NCBI GenBank assembly: GCA_964475205.1
Contig: CAYYVQ010000009.1
Coordinates: forward strand, 1-64,000
Origin: CAYSRM01 sp964475205
GTDB taxonomy: Bacteria; Verrucomicrobiota; Kiritimatiellia; UBA8416; CAYSRM01
Direction: 5' to 3'
DNA: 64,000 bases
This document shows, in pieces, positions 1 to 8,109 of the stretch. The notes under the pieces were generated by a model. The model worked only from the letters and a program-made list of their open reading frames with translations, did not search any database and was not told where the DNA came from. Both the position numbers and the translations under genes were made by a program. Within the stretch, counting starts at the first letter, position 1. The number at the start of each line of letters is the position of its first letter.

Positions 1-51
1 CAACAGTCTCTGGAACTGTTTGTCTAGGTTCGAATCCTAGTCTGGCAACCA
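1..51 (+). tRNA. tRNA-Gln (CUG), 3' part only
   Basis: This is the 3' two thirds of a tRNA cut by the window start. The anticodon stem is ACAGT/ACTGT around the 7-base loop CTCTGGA, giving anticodon CTG (reads CAG, Gln) after the invariant T33. The variable loop is short. The T arm CTAGG-TTCGAAT-CCTAG is perfect. The 3' acceptor strand TCTGGCA, discriminator A and an encoded CCA follow. The final acceptor A implies a U1-A72 pair, which is typical of tRNA-Gln. The 5' end lies outside the window. Confidence 0.88.
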
Positions 52-53
52 CA

Positions 54-3000
54 TCAAATCAGTTCCGACAAATTCGCTATCCTGTCCCCGAAGATAAGAA
101 AGAGCGCCAGGAACAGGAAAAGCGCCGCGGTGGCAAATTTGACAGTCGCAGCGTGCTTCTCCAGAAACCGGCCCAGCGCCTGGCTCCTTACTCCCGAATA
201 AGCCATGACAAAAATGATCCCCAGCGGAACCACAAAAGCAATGTTATAAAGAATAAGATAGAACAAGGCCCCGCCCGTATTCCGCCCTATCTTGAGCATG
301 TACAGAATTGTGGGGGCATACACCTGTCCGGTACAGGCAAGCTCCAGCAGAGATATCACTACCCCGGCGACAAAAGCGGCCAGCACAAAGTGACGGTGCC
401 TGGCGCCGGCGCGGGCAACTCTGTGTATCCTTTCCTTTAAACCCGAGGGCAACTGCAGAGTGATATCGCTAAGCCGGCCCTTGAGGCACAGAATCCCATC
501 GCGCACGCTCAACGCCATCACCACAAGCGCAAGAGCCGCGATGATCCAGTTTACGGCTTCAGCAACACCGCCGAGAGCCTGGCTTTTTGCGATCACTTCC
601 ACAAGACCAAGGCCAAGGAAAAAATAAGATATGAATACCGCAGCAATAAACGCTATGCCAATCTGGGCTATTTCTCCCGCCCGACGCCTGGAAACCTGAA
701 GGTAAGAGAGAAAGAAAATGATCGTGGCAAAAGCACATGGATTGATCCCGTCCAGCATCCCGGCAACGGCTACAACACCAATGCCCAACTTTGAAAAACG
801 CTCAGCAATAGCCTCGTCGGCCTGCGCCATCTCTTCCTCTCCCAACACGTACCAGTCATCCAGGGGCACGGAAGCCGATTGGGACGCAAGCTCGGCCAGC
901 CGCTCGAACCTGACGTCATCCTTAATCAGGTAGCCGCCTCCGCCGAAAACCGCCGGCGTTACCAGCCGGACCCCCGCCGGCACATCAAACCTCTCACAAA
1001 GAGCTTCATTCAGCCGCATTGCCGAAATCTTTCGAATGTTGTGCTTTTCAACTTCCATCGACGGGAACACCTTCTTAAGCTGCGGAAGATACACTTCTTC
1101 CGCCCTTTCACATTCCGCACAACCGGGGCTGGTGAAGTACACCAGTTTTATGTCTCCGGGCCTCTGAACCTGCCCGTCCGCAGAACTCGCGACAAATTCC
1201 GCTTCCACGCTCTGAAAACCCGACGGACGAAGAAGAGCCTTTTCCAGCTTCGCCATGGCTTGGTCCGACACCCCGAAATGAGACCGCACTCTTGCCAGCG
1301 TCTCCGCACTCCTTCTGCTTTGTTCAAGAAAAGGCAACAGTATCTTGAAACTGTCGCCCAATTCCTTGTAGTTCCGGGCAAGGTACTGCCCCACACGCGC
1401 CGCAACTGCTTCATAGTCGGGAAAAGATTTGACGGTGTTAAGGAAATCGACAAGGTTGACCTTCTTTCGGTTGGTGAGAAGACAGAAATACGCCTCCGTT
1501 CCTACCTTCGGCGATATGTCATCGGTAAGTTTCCGAACCCACTCTTCCGCTTCCTCGGAAAGACCCCCTTTTGATCGTTGCAACCCGTAAGAATACGAGG
1601 AATAGTGATCGCTTACAAAATTATCCTTATCAAAATAATGCAGCCACCTGATGCTCCCCTGGTTGTAAACCTTAGGCAGAACAAGCCTGACTTTCTCAGC
1701 AGGATCTTTCCCGACCTTTTCAAGCCGGCTCCCAAAAGTTTTCCTGGCTTTCATGCCAAGGGTGTGAAAAGCGGCCCGCCGTTGAAACGGATCTTCAGAA
1801 TCAATGTGCTTGAGCACAAGCTTCTCGTCCCCGCGCCGCCAGCATTTCTCAAGAACTATGAGCGCGAAATTCTGCCACTCAATCTCCTCGACCCCGTCAA
1901 GCACCTTTTTCAACCAGGGCCTGATCCGGCTTCTTGACGAAGATGTCCTGAGAACGCTGTTAAGCCTGTAACTGTAAAGCTCGTCCGGACTGAGCCTGCT
2001 TTCAGGATCCAGGACAGCTATAAAAAGTGTTTCGGCAAACCCCTCCCGCGAAGCATTGACAAAACAGGCCTCAGCGGCCTGAGCCCTTACTTTCTTGGAA
2101 CTGTCGCGAAGCAGTTCCGACAAAGCTGGAAAAATCTTCGGGCTTGAACACTCTTTCATGCTTTCCGCCAATTCCAGCCTTTCAGCCGCTGTCTTTGCCT
2201 GAAGGTCGGCGGTCAGATTGGTGAGACCTTTCAGATTGCCGAGCCGAAGAAGCTGTAACGAAGCCCGGAAACGTATGTTCTCGTCCTCGGAATCAGCCAG
2301 TTCTTCGACAGAATTCAGCAGCTTGCCGAACGGAGTCGAAGAAGAAAGACTGCCGCCCTCTTTTTCTCCTTCTCCATCCTCTTCGGACCCGACAAACGCG
2401 TTTATTACCTCGCCTACGGTAACTTCGGCGCTGCTTCCTTCTGCCGGGTCTTTCTCCACCGCGCCGCCGTCTCCAGCAGCCTTGTCCTCTGCAGCTTCAA
2501 CTTCTTCATCCTCCAACCCGGCGCCTTCACTGTCCTGCGTGCCGAGAAACGCGTCAAAGACACCCTCTATCTCTTTGCTGCTTTTCTTTGCCTCTGGTTC
2601 GTCTCCCTCCGCTTGCTCCTGCTGCCAGAGCATAAGCTGATAATTCGGGACGCTGCTCCTTGAAAGCTTCATGCTTTCAAGAGCCGACATCACCCTTTCC
2701 TTTCGGTCGTCCCGCAGCGCCTTTGCAATTAACGCCTGGTACCTGGAGTTTTTCATGCCCCGCCGGGCAATAAAGCGAATTGCCGCACAGGAAACGTCAA
2801 GCGACTTGTCGTCTACGAATTCCGCCGCCAGTTTCAGCCCTTCGGCGCCGCAATCCTCGAGAGCATCCATGACTGGCAACAGAATGTCAGGCCCTTCCTC
2901 TTTAAGCTGAGTAATAAAACGTTCCGGCAAAGCCAGGTTCATGCGCCCAAAGGCCCTGATGATGGGAGCCTTGAGATTGTCTTCTTCCGCAAAAAGCTTC

Positions 3001-4628
3001 TTCAGTTTATCGGCAGCTCCTTTGCTCTTAAGCTCGGCAAGAGCCTGCACGGCCTGGTTCCTCACAAATTCGTCCTCGTCATCAAGAGCTTTCTCCACCT
3101 CGCTTTCAAGCGAACTGACCCCCAGTTTGCCTATGGTCTCCAGGGCCACAGCCCGAACCCGCCACCTCTCGTCATCAAGACAAGGCTTGAGAACCCGGGC
3201 AACCGTCTTTTTCCTGAGTTTGGCAATGCTTTTGAGCGCAACTATCACCAGGTCCTCCTTCGAATGCGAAAGATATCCTGTGAGGGTCTTCAGGGCTTTA
3301 GTGCTCCTTGTGTCCCCCAACACGCGCAAAGTCGTATGAATAACGTCCACATCTTTTTCCCGATCAAGGTGATTCTTCAGAATCCCCACCACGCGCATTC
3401 CGCCCGCAGAAGCAAGCGCTTCAATCGCCGTCTCCCGGATCATAGGATTATCATCCTCCAGAAACTCCCTGAGCGCCGGGACAGCGCGAATGCCTGTTCT
3501 TTGAAGCCTCCTGATACTGTCAAGCCTGACATTCAGGGTCCCGAAAACCAGCCGGTGCGCAATGTCCGCCGCATCGCCCGCCACATCGGATGGGATCAGC
3601 ACTGCATATTTGACAACCCGAAGTTTCCCTATCTTGCCTGAAGATAAACCCGGATTTTCCTTCAGAAAATCGTCTATTACATCAAGCACCGCTGTTCCGC
3701 CTTGCTCAAGCATGCGCGCAGCGCGCAAGGACTTCTGGGTGTCCCCGGAAAGAAGATCTGCAAGGTAATCCCGGACCTGATCGGCAGTTAAAGCGGAATA
3801 ATGCGTTTTGGCCACATCATTCGTGGATCCGGCCCAGGCGCGCCACTTCTCCAGGGCATCGTCATTGCCGCCCCCCTCTGCCGCAATCCACGGATCAAAG
3901 CCGAAACTCTCCCCGGAAGCTTCCTCAAGCAACTCGAGCGCTCCGAGCCGCACGTCCAGTTGCTCGTGCTGAAGCAGTGAAACAAGCTTCGAGCCCGGAA
4001 ACGGGGACATGCCCAGCACCTTGTCTCTTACCGGCTCGCGAAGGTCTGGAGCGCCTAGACCGGATACTATCGCCGGCCATGCGCTTTCCGGGAACTCATC
4101 CGTGCCCAGCAGTTCGAGGCGGTCCATAATCCTGACGAAGTCGTCCTCAACCTTTCTGGCAACTTCAGGGTTCAAAACATTCTTCAGAATTTTTAAGAGC
4201 TTCTCAGGGGTAACAAAGCCTGATACCCCGGTCTTAACCCGACCATTTGAAGAAAGTATAAGGATGGCTGGAACCCCGCGCACCTGGTACCTCTCCGCCG
4301 TGGTTCTGTCGCGGGTGACATCAACCTCGACCAGCTCGAAATGCTCAAGAACCTTGCGCACTTCTCCGTCAGTAAGCGTCTCGGCCTTCAATTTCAGGCA
4401 ATAGCCACAGTCGGGAGAAGTGAAAAACACAAGCACAGGCTTGTATTCTTCGCCCGCAACAGCAATGGCATCCGACAAACTCTCGCGCCATACCAGCGAG
4501 ACATCGGAGCGCAACCCTTCGAGAGGATCGGACTCAGGAAAACTCACCTTTGCCGCAACGGGAAGAACAGCAGCGCAAATAAACGCTCCTGCAACAGCAG
4601 CCGTTATCCCGATTAAACTGTTTCGCAT
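54..4628 (-). CDS. Giant thioredoxin-HEAT-thioredoxin-CcdA fusion protein
   Basis: This 1524-residue protein begins with a Sec signal peptide ending near AAVLPVAA. A thioredoxin-like domain follows with redox motif CGYC (Cys74, Cys77) and the cis-Pro segment RGVPAI. Residues about 180-1000 are HEAT-type helical repeats, interrupted by an acidic low-complexity linker. A second thioredoxin-like domain has the motif CAEC (Cys1170, Cys1173). The C terminus is a polytopic DsbD/CcdA-like membrane domain with Cys1298 in NPCAF and Cys1432 in ELACTG, the pair that in DsbD/CcdA carries electrons across the membrane. The likely role is passing reductant from the cytoplasm to periplasmic thioredoxin domains, with the HEAT section as a docking scaffold; the substrate is unknown. 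GGAGG lies just before the ATG. It is the last gene of cluster A, 17 bp after the DUF4159 gene. The single-chain domain order is unusual. Confidence 0.85.
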   Translation of the reverse strand: MRNSLIGITAAVAGAFICAAVLPVAAKVSFPESDPLEGLRSDVSLVWRESLSDAIAVAGEEYKPVLVFFTSPDCGYCLKLKAETLTDGEVRKVLEHFELVEVDVTRDRTTAERYQVRGVPAILILSSNGRVKTGVSGFVTPEKLLKILKNVLNPEVARKVEDDFVRIMDRLELLGTDEFPESAWPAIVSGLGAPDLREPVRDKVLGMSPFPGSKLVSLLQHEQLDVRLGALELLEEASGESFGFDPWIAAEGGGNDDALEKWRAWAGSTNDVAKTHYSALTADQVRDYLADLLSGDTQKSLRAARMLEQGGTAVLDVIDDFLKENPGLSSGKIGKLRVVKYAVLIPSDVAGDAADIAHRLVFGTLNVRLDSIRRLQRTGIRAVPALREFLEDDNPMIRETAIEALASAGGMRVVGILKNHLDREKDVDVIHTTLRVLGDTRSTKALKTLTGYLSHSKEDLVIVALKSIAKLRKKTVARVLKPCLDDERWRVRAVALETIGKLGVSSLESEVEKALDDEDEFVRNQAVQALAELKSKGAADKLKKLFAEEDNLKAPIIRAFGRMNLALPERFITQLKEEGPDILLPVMDALEDCGAEGLKLAAEFVDDKSLDVSCAAIRFIARRGMKNSRYQALIAKALRDDRKERVMSALESMKLSRSSVPNYQLMLWQQEQAEGDEPEAKKSSKEIEGVFDAFLGTQDSEGAGLEDEEVEAAEDKAAGDGGAVEKDPAEGSSAEVTVGEVINAFVGSEEDGEGEKEGGSLSSSTPFGKLLNSVEELADSEDENIRFRASLQLLRLGNLKGLTNLTADLQAKTAAERLELAESMKECSSPKIFPALSELLRDSSKKVRAQAAEACFVNASREGFAETLFIAVLDPESRLSPDELYSYRLNSVLRTSSSRSRIRPWLKKVLDGVEEIEWQNFALIVLEKCWRRGDEKLVLKHIDSEDPFQRRAAFHTLGMKARKTFGSRLEKVGKDPAEKVRLVLPKVYNQGSIRWLHYFDKDNFVSDHYSSYSYGLQRSKGGLSEEAEEWVRKLTDDISPKVGTEAYFCLLTNRKKVNLVDFLNTVKSFPDYEAVAARVGQYLARNYKELGDSFKILLPFLEQSRRSAETLARVRSHFGVSDQAMAKLEKALLRPSGFQSVEAEFVASSADGQVQRPGDIKLVYFTSPGCAECERAEEVYLPQLKKVFPSMEVEKHNIRKISAMRLNEALCERFDVPAGVRLVTPAVFGGGGYLIKDDVRFERLAELASQSASVPLDDWYVLGEEEMAQADEAIAERFSKLGIGVVAVAGMLDGINPCAFATIIFFLSYLQVSRRRAGEIAQIGIAFIAAVFISYFFLGLGLVEVIAKSQALGGVAEAVNWIIAALALVVMALSVRDGILCLKGRLSDITLQLPSGLKERIHRVARAGARHRHFVLAAFVAGVVISLLELACTGQVYAPTILYMLKIGRNTGGALFYLILYNIAFVVPLGIIFVMAYSGVRSQALGRFLEKHAATVKFATAALFLFLALFLIFGDRIANLSELI

Positions 4629-4645
4629 TTCTCCTCCAAGCCGGC

Positions 4646-5308
4646 CTAGTGCATAAGGGCATAAACCAGTATGTTCACATTCACTTCCAGGGAATCTTCT
4701 ATCTCATTGCCCCCGCAACAGCAGCAGCCCTCAACATGCCCGGTGTCGTTCAGACCGTGCGCAGAATATACCACTACCAGTTTGTCATTTATAGTCAGTC
4801 CCTCAAGCCGGGCTTCTTCTCCGGGATGGTGAAGCTTAAGCTTCTTTATCTCGTTGACCGTCCGGAAAAGAGGATGATCAAACCCTATTTTTTCAAGTTT
4901 GTTTTCAGGAAATATCGCTTTCAATTCGCGCCGGAACGCCCGGTCAAAGGCCTTGCTTGAACAGCCCGCAGACGCAAGCATGAACCCCCCGCTTGTCAGA
5001 TATTTCTTCAGCCTCTTCCTCTCCTTGCTCCTGAAATGAAAATCGGATTCCCCGGTGATCATGACAAAAGGAAATTTGAACAGCTCCCTCGACGCGAGTT
5101 TCACACTCTTGAACCTGCGCTCCGTAGCTATGGTCGTCTTCCGCTGTACCGAGCTGAGAAATTCGTCGCTGAAACACCTTGAAGTATGAGTTCCGCCGTA
5201 TATCAGGTTGGCGCACCTGATAACTCCTTCTTTCGCCCAGGCAATACCGCAGAATACCACCAACAGACATAAGGCTGCATATATCGCCACTCTCAAGCGT
5301 CTGTTCAT
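4646..5308 (-). CDS. DUF4159 family exported protein
   Basis: A 220-residue exported protein of the DUF4159 type, a Rossmann-like fold related to class I glutamine amidotransferase domains, with no proven activity. The N terminus MNRRLRV is followed by a hydrophobic signal segment ending near IAWA. Typical segments are ANLIYGG at the start of the mature domain, FVMITGE, LTSGGFMLAS and NDKLVVVYSAHGLND. A CCCC cluster near the C terminus could bind metal; that is speculation. I chose the ATG at 5308 because GGGAGG lies 9 bases upstream. An upstream GTG at 5344 would overlap the preceding gene and put charged residues before the signal. DUF4159 genes commonly sit with MoxR/DUF58/vWA genes in PVC genomes. 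Confidence 0.8.
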   Translation of the reverse strand: MNRRLRVAIYAALCLLVVFCGIAWAKEGVIRCANLIYGGTHTSRCFSDEFLSSVQRKTTIATERRFKSVKLASRELFKFPFVMITGESDFHFRSKERKRLKKYLTSGGFMLASAGCSSKAFDRAFRRELKAIFPENKLEKIGFDHPLFRTVNEIKKLKLHHPGEEARLEGLTINDKLVVVYSAHGLNDTGHVEGCCCCGGNEIEDSLEVNVNILVYALMH

Positions 5309-5336
5309 TCTCTTCTTCCTCCCGTATTCGTTCCAT

Positions 5337-8105
5337 CTACTCACTGAAATAACTCCTCACCGCATCCCTGTATTTGACAGGAATATCCTCCGTGCGAAAA
5401 CTCTGTCCGGCAGCGTCATCTTCGCCGGTCACAGCCATCCTCTCGGAAGCCCGCTCATCGACAACTCTTCTCCCCGGCCCGGACCCGCTTCCGCGCATGC
5501 TCTCAACAAAACCTCCCGCGCTGTACTGGCTGCGCCCCGGCCCGTAAAGCGGCATATTCAGCGGCGAGTAACCCCCCATCCAATAACCGTCTTCCGGTGA
5601 CCCGCCCATCATGCCCGCGCCAGCAAGCCCGGCGCCCCCTTTTCCATCCTTTCCCCGGCCCTCGCCAAGAGATTGAAGCATCTGCCTTATCGTCGATTCC
5701 AGGTCCTTGGGGACATTGAACTTCATCTGACCCTGGCACATGCCCCCGAACCCGCTTTTGTTCTCGGAGAGCATCTCCAGCATTTTCTCCAGGGCGAGCT
5801 TCGATAAACGGTAACTCTCCGAACCCTTGTCGTTGCCCGCGGCAGTCGATGCCTCCTCCATCGTTCCCGGTATCTTCCTGCTGCCTATTGCCCCGGCAAA
5901 ATCCAGCGCGGACTGCTTCAGATCCCGGTACGAGACTGTCAGATCTTCAGCCTTGGCTTGTATCTCTTTCTGCACTTCAAGCAGTTTTTCCCTTATCTCA
6001 TCCTGCCGCTTGCCCAGCGCATGCAGAAGGTCGCTGTCTCCTGCAAACGATTTATCCCTGAAACGCTCCATCTGCCGGACTAGCATCCTCTGTCGCCGCA
6101 CCAGCTTCTTGAACTCGGAAGCGCACTGCATAAGCCGCCTGATCCTTTCTGCCTGGCGGGCATTAGTCATCTGCGTGCCCATCTGTTGATCATGCGCGCC
6201 AAGCTTCTTGAGCATGTTCTCGGCCCTTGGAACCAGGTCGCCGTCCGAGGGCTGCATCCGTGCAAGCTCGTCGGCAACGCCATCCATCGTGGATCCCATC
6301 CGGGCAGCCAGCTTTTTCAGGTCCCTTTCAAGATCGTAAAGCATGAAATCGGCAGCAAGCTTGTCAAAAAGATCCCTGGCTTTCCTGCTGCTCTCGCGGG
6401 CCTGCCTTATGCGCTCGCCAATTTCTTCCTCGTCCGCTCCGGACTCGGCAGAGTCCTTCAACTTCTTCAAAGCCTCCTTCAACTTGTGGAAATCCTCCTC
6501 CGCTCTACGGAATCGGCGCATAAATTCATCAAGCGTCTCGCGGCTGCGGAGCATAGACTCATATTCCTTCTCGGAAATAACCTGGACTCTCGCCATCTCC
6601 GATTCGCTTACACCCGTCAGGTCCGGATTCAAGTCCCTGGCTTCGACATAAAATTCCAGGGTCTGCCCCGGCTCAACGCCAAGCAGGCCCAGATCCATGG
6701 CGTCCCTGAATTTGAATGATTCCATGCCCACGTTGATATCAAGAGGCCTTCTTCTGTCGTGAAACCCGACCAGGCCCCGAACCAGTTCAACCTTGTGCAA
6801 CCCGAGATCGTCTTCGGCATAACCGCCGACCGCAATCTTCGCGCGCGGGGTAGCAAGCGAAAAACACGGGGGATCGGTTATCTCAACCACGGGCGGCGAG
6901 TCCGCAACCACTTTCTGCCGTATGCGCAATGGTTCCCTGTTCGGGGTGCCGCGTATGTCGCGCACAGTTACAACCAGCTCGGCGTCATTCAACAAAGTCC
7001 ATTCAAAATCCACGTTGTGTCCTGAAACCTTTCTGCCGGCTACAATCTTCTCCGCATCTACATCCTTCAGCCTCTTTATAGTGAGCCTGCCGTCCAGAAG
7101 CGGACGGTTGCTTCCTATGGAAAGACGGATTTTCGATTTCGGGAGCGCAGCAAGTTCCTGGGAACCCAGATAAAACTGCCTGACCGGCTTTCCACTGTAC
7201 CGGGGCGGAGTCACCTCGACTCTCGCTGCGGCAATACGCGGCTGCATAAGAAGTTCAAGCGAATGCCACCGGCTTCTTGTTCGTCCCATCCTGAAACAGA
7301 AATCAACCGGCCTGGTAACCTTCTCCAACTTCTGCGCAAAAACTTTCCGACTTTCCTGGAAACAGGCGCTGCGGTGGACCTTGTCCTTGTGCCTGGTCAG
7401 AAGCCAGACCTGGGATTCAATTGGCCCGCCAAGGATTTCGACCGATACTTCGCCCGTCCCGCCGTACACAACCTGCGGCGATTCAGGATTCACAATATAA
7501 CTGTACTTACTGAAAGGCGGCACATCCTGCCACGGCATCAGCAGGCGCCGAAGCACAACGGCGCCGGCCTCCATGTTAACGGCAAAAACAAACGCGGGAA
7601 TAATCAGCTGCAGAAAAAACGCTCGCGCCTGCTTCCCGATCTCCGGCAATGGCAGCCGCTGCTTCAAATTAATAGCCGCAACATCCCTTTCAGCGGCCCG
7701 CACGCTTCGGTTCAGCAGGTACCTGCTCAAATCATCAAGCCCCGCACCTGCCTTCTTTAGATACGCAGTCAATTCAAGGGCCGAAAGCATGCTCCTTCTG
7801 CGCCCTCCCGCAAGCAGATCGGCCCTTTCCGCGGCGCTGCGCATATCCAATCTGAGTATCCGGATCAGCCATGCCGCCGCCAAAACCGTAAGTATAACCA
7901 GAAGGACCACGCCTGCGCCGACCCGAAAAGACTGGCTGAAACCCAGCGAGAAATCCAGCGCCGCATATACAAGCAGCACAACCGCCGCAATGCCGGCCAG
8001 CCTCATCAGCAGCCGCACCACCAGCCCGCACTGCCACACCAGCCTCAAACGCGCAAGCTGGCTTCTGAATTTTTTTTCCGGCTCATTCATAGAACAAGTT
8101 ACCAT
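5337..8105 (-). CDS. DUF4175-like membrane protein with long coiled coil (cluster A)
   Basis: A 922-residue protein. Two adjacent transmembrane helices lie near residues 25-85 and another near 165-190. A long beta-rich periplasmic section (about 200-500) has Ig-like blocks such as VEVTPPRYSGKP and VVEITDPPCF. A charged coiled coil rich in Lys, Glu and Arg spans about 510-720, followed by a Gly/Met-rich low-complexity stretch with many GG pairs. The C-terminal end contains the motif YRDAVRSYFSE, which resembles YYRNAMKQYMERV at the end of the cluster B protein at 44181-50969. This supports paralogy. The order after MoxR, DUF58 and two vWA proteins matches bacterial aerotolerance-type clusters. 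The start lies 4 bases after the upstream stop, which suggests coupling. A second ATG at 8090 is also possible. Confidence 0.78.
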   Translation of the reverse strand: MVTCSMNEPEKKFRSQLARLRLVWQCGLVVRLLMRLAGIAAVVLLVYAALDFSLGFSQSFRVGAGVVLLVILTVLAAAWLIRILRLDMRSAAERADLLAGGRRRSMLSALELTAYLKKAGAGLDDLSRYLLNRSVRAAERDVAAINLKQRLPLPEIGKQARAFFLQLIIPAFVFAVNMEAGAVVLRRLLMPWQDVPPFSKYSYIVNPESPQVVYGGTGEVSVEILGGPIESQVWLLTRHKDKVHRSACFQESRKVFAQKLEKVTRPVDFCFRMGRTRSRWHSLELLMQPRIAAARVEVTPPRYSGKPVRQFYLGSQELAALPKSKIRLSIGSNRPLLDGRLTIKRLKDVDAEKIVAGRKVSGHNVDFEWTLLNDAELVVTVRDIRGTPNREPLRIRQKVVADSPPVVEITDPPCFSLATPRAKIAVGGYAEDDLGLHKVELVRGLVGFHDRRRPLDINVGMESFKFRDAMDLGLLGVEPGQTLEFYVEARDLNPDLTGVSESEMARVQVISEKEYESMLRSRETLDEFMRRFRRAEEDFHKLKEALKKLKDSAESGADEEEIGERIRQARESSRKARDLFDKLAADFMLYDLERDLKKLAARMGSTMDGVADELARMQPSDGDLVPRAENMLKKLGAHDQQMGTQMTNARQAERIRRLMQCASEFKKLVRRQRMLVRQMERFRDKSFAGDSDLLHALGKRQDEIREKLLEVQKEIQAKAEDLTVSYRDLKQSALDFAGAIGSRKIPGTMEEASTAAGNDKGSESYRLSKLALEKMLEMLSENKSGFGGMCQGQMKFNVPKDLESTIRQMLQSLGEGRGKDGKGGAGLAGAGMMGGSPEDGYWMGGYSPLNMPLYGPGRSQYSAGGFVESMRGSGSGPGRRVVDERASERMAVTGEDDAAGQSFRTEDIPVKYRDAVRSYFSE

Positions 8106-8109
8106 TTAC

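Noticed and set aside
1148..1453. Other-frame ORF within the thioredoxin-HEAT gene
   Set aside because: It is a shadow of the real frame with no domain or start signal.
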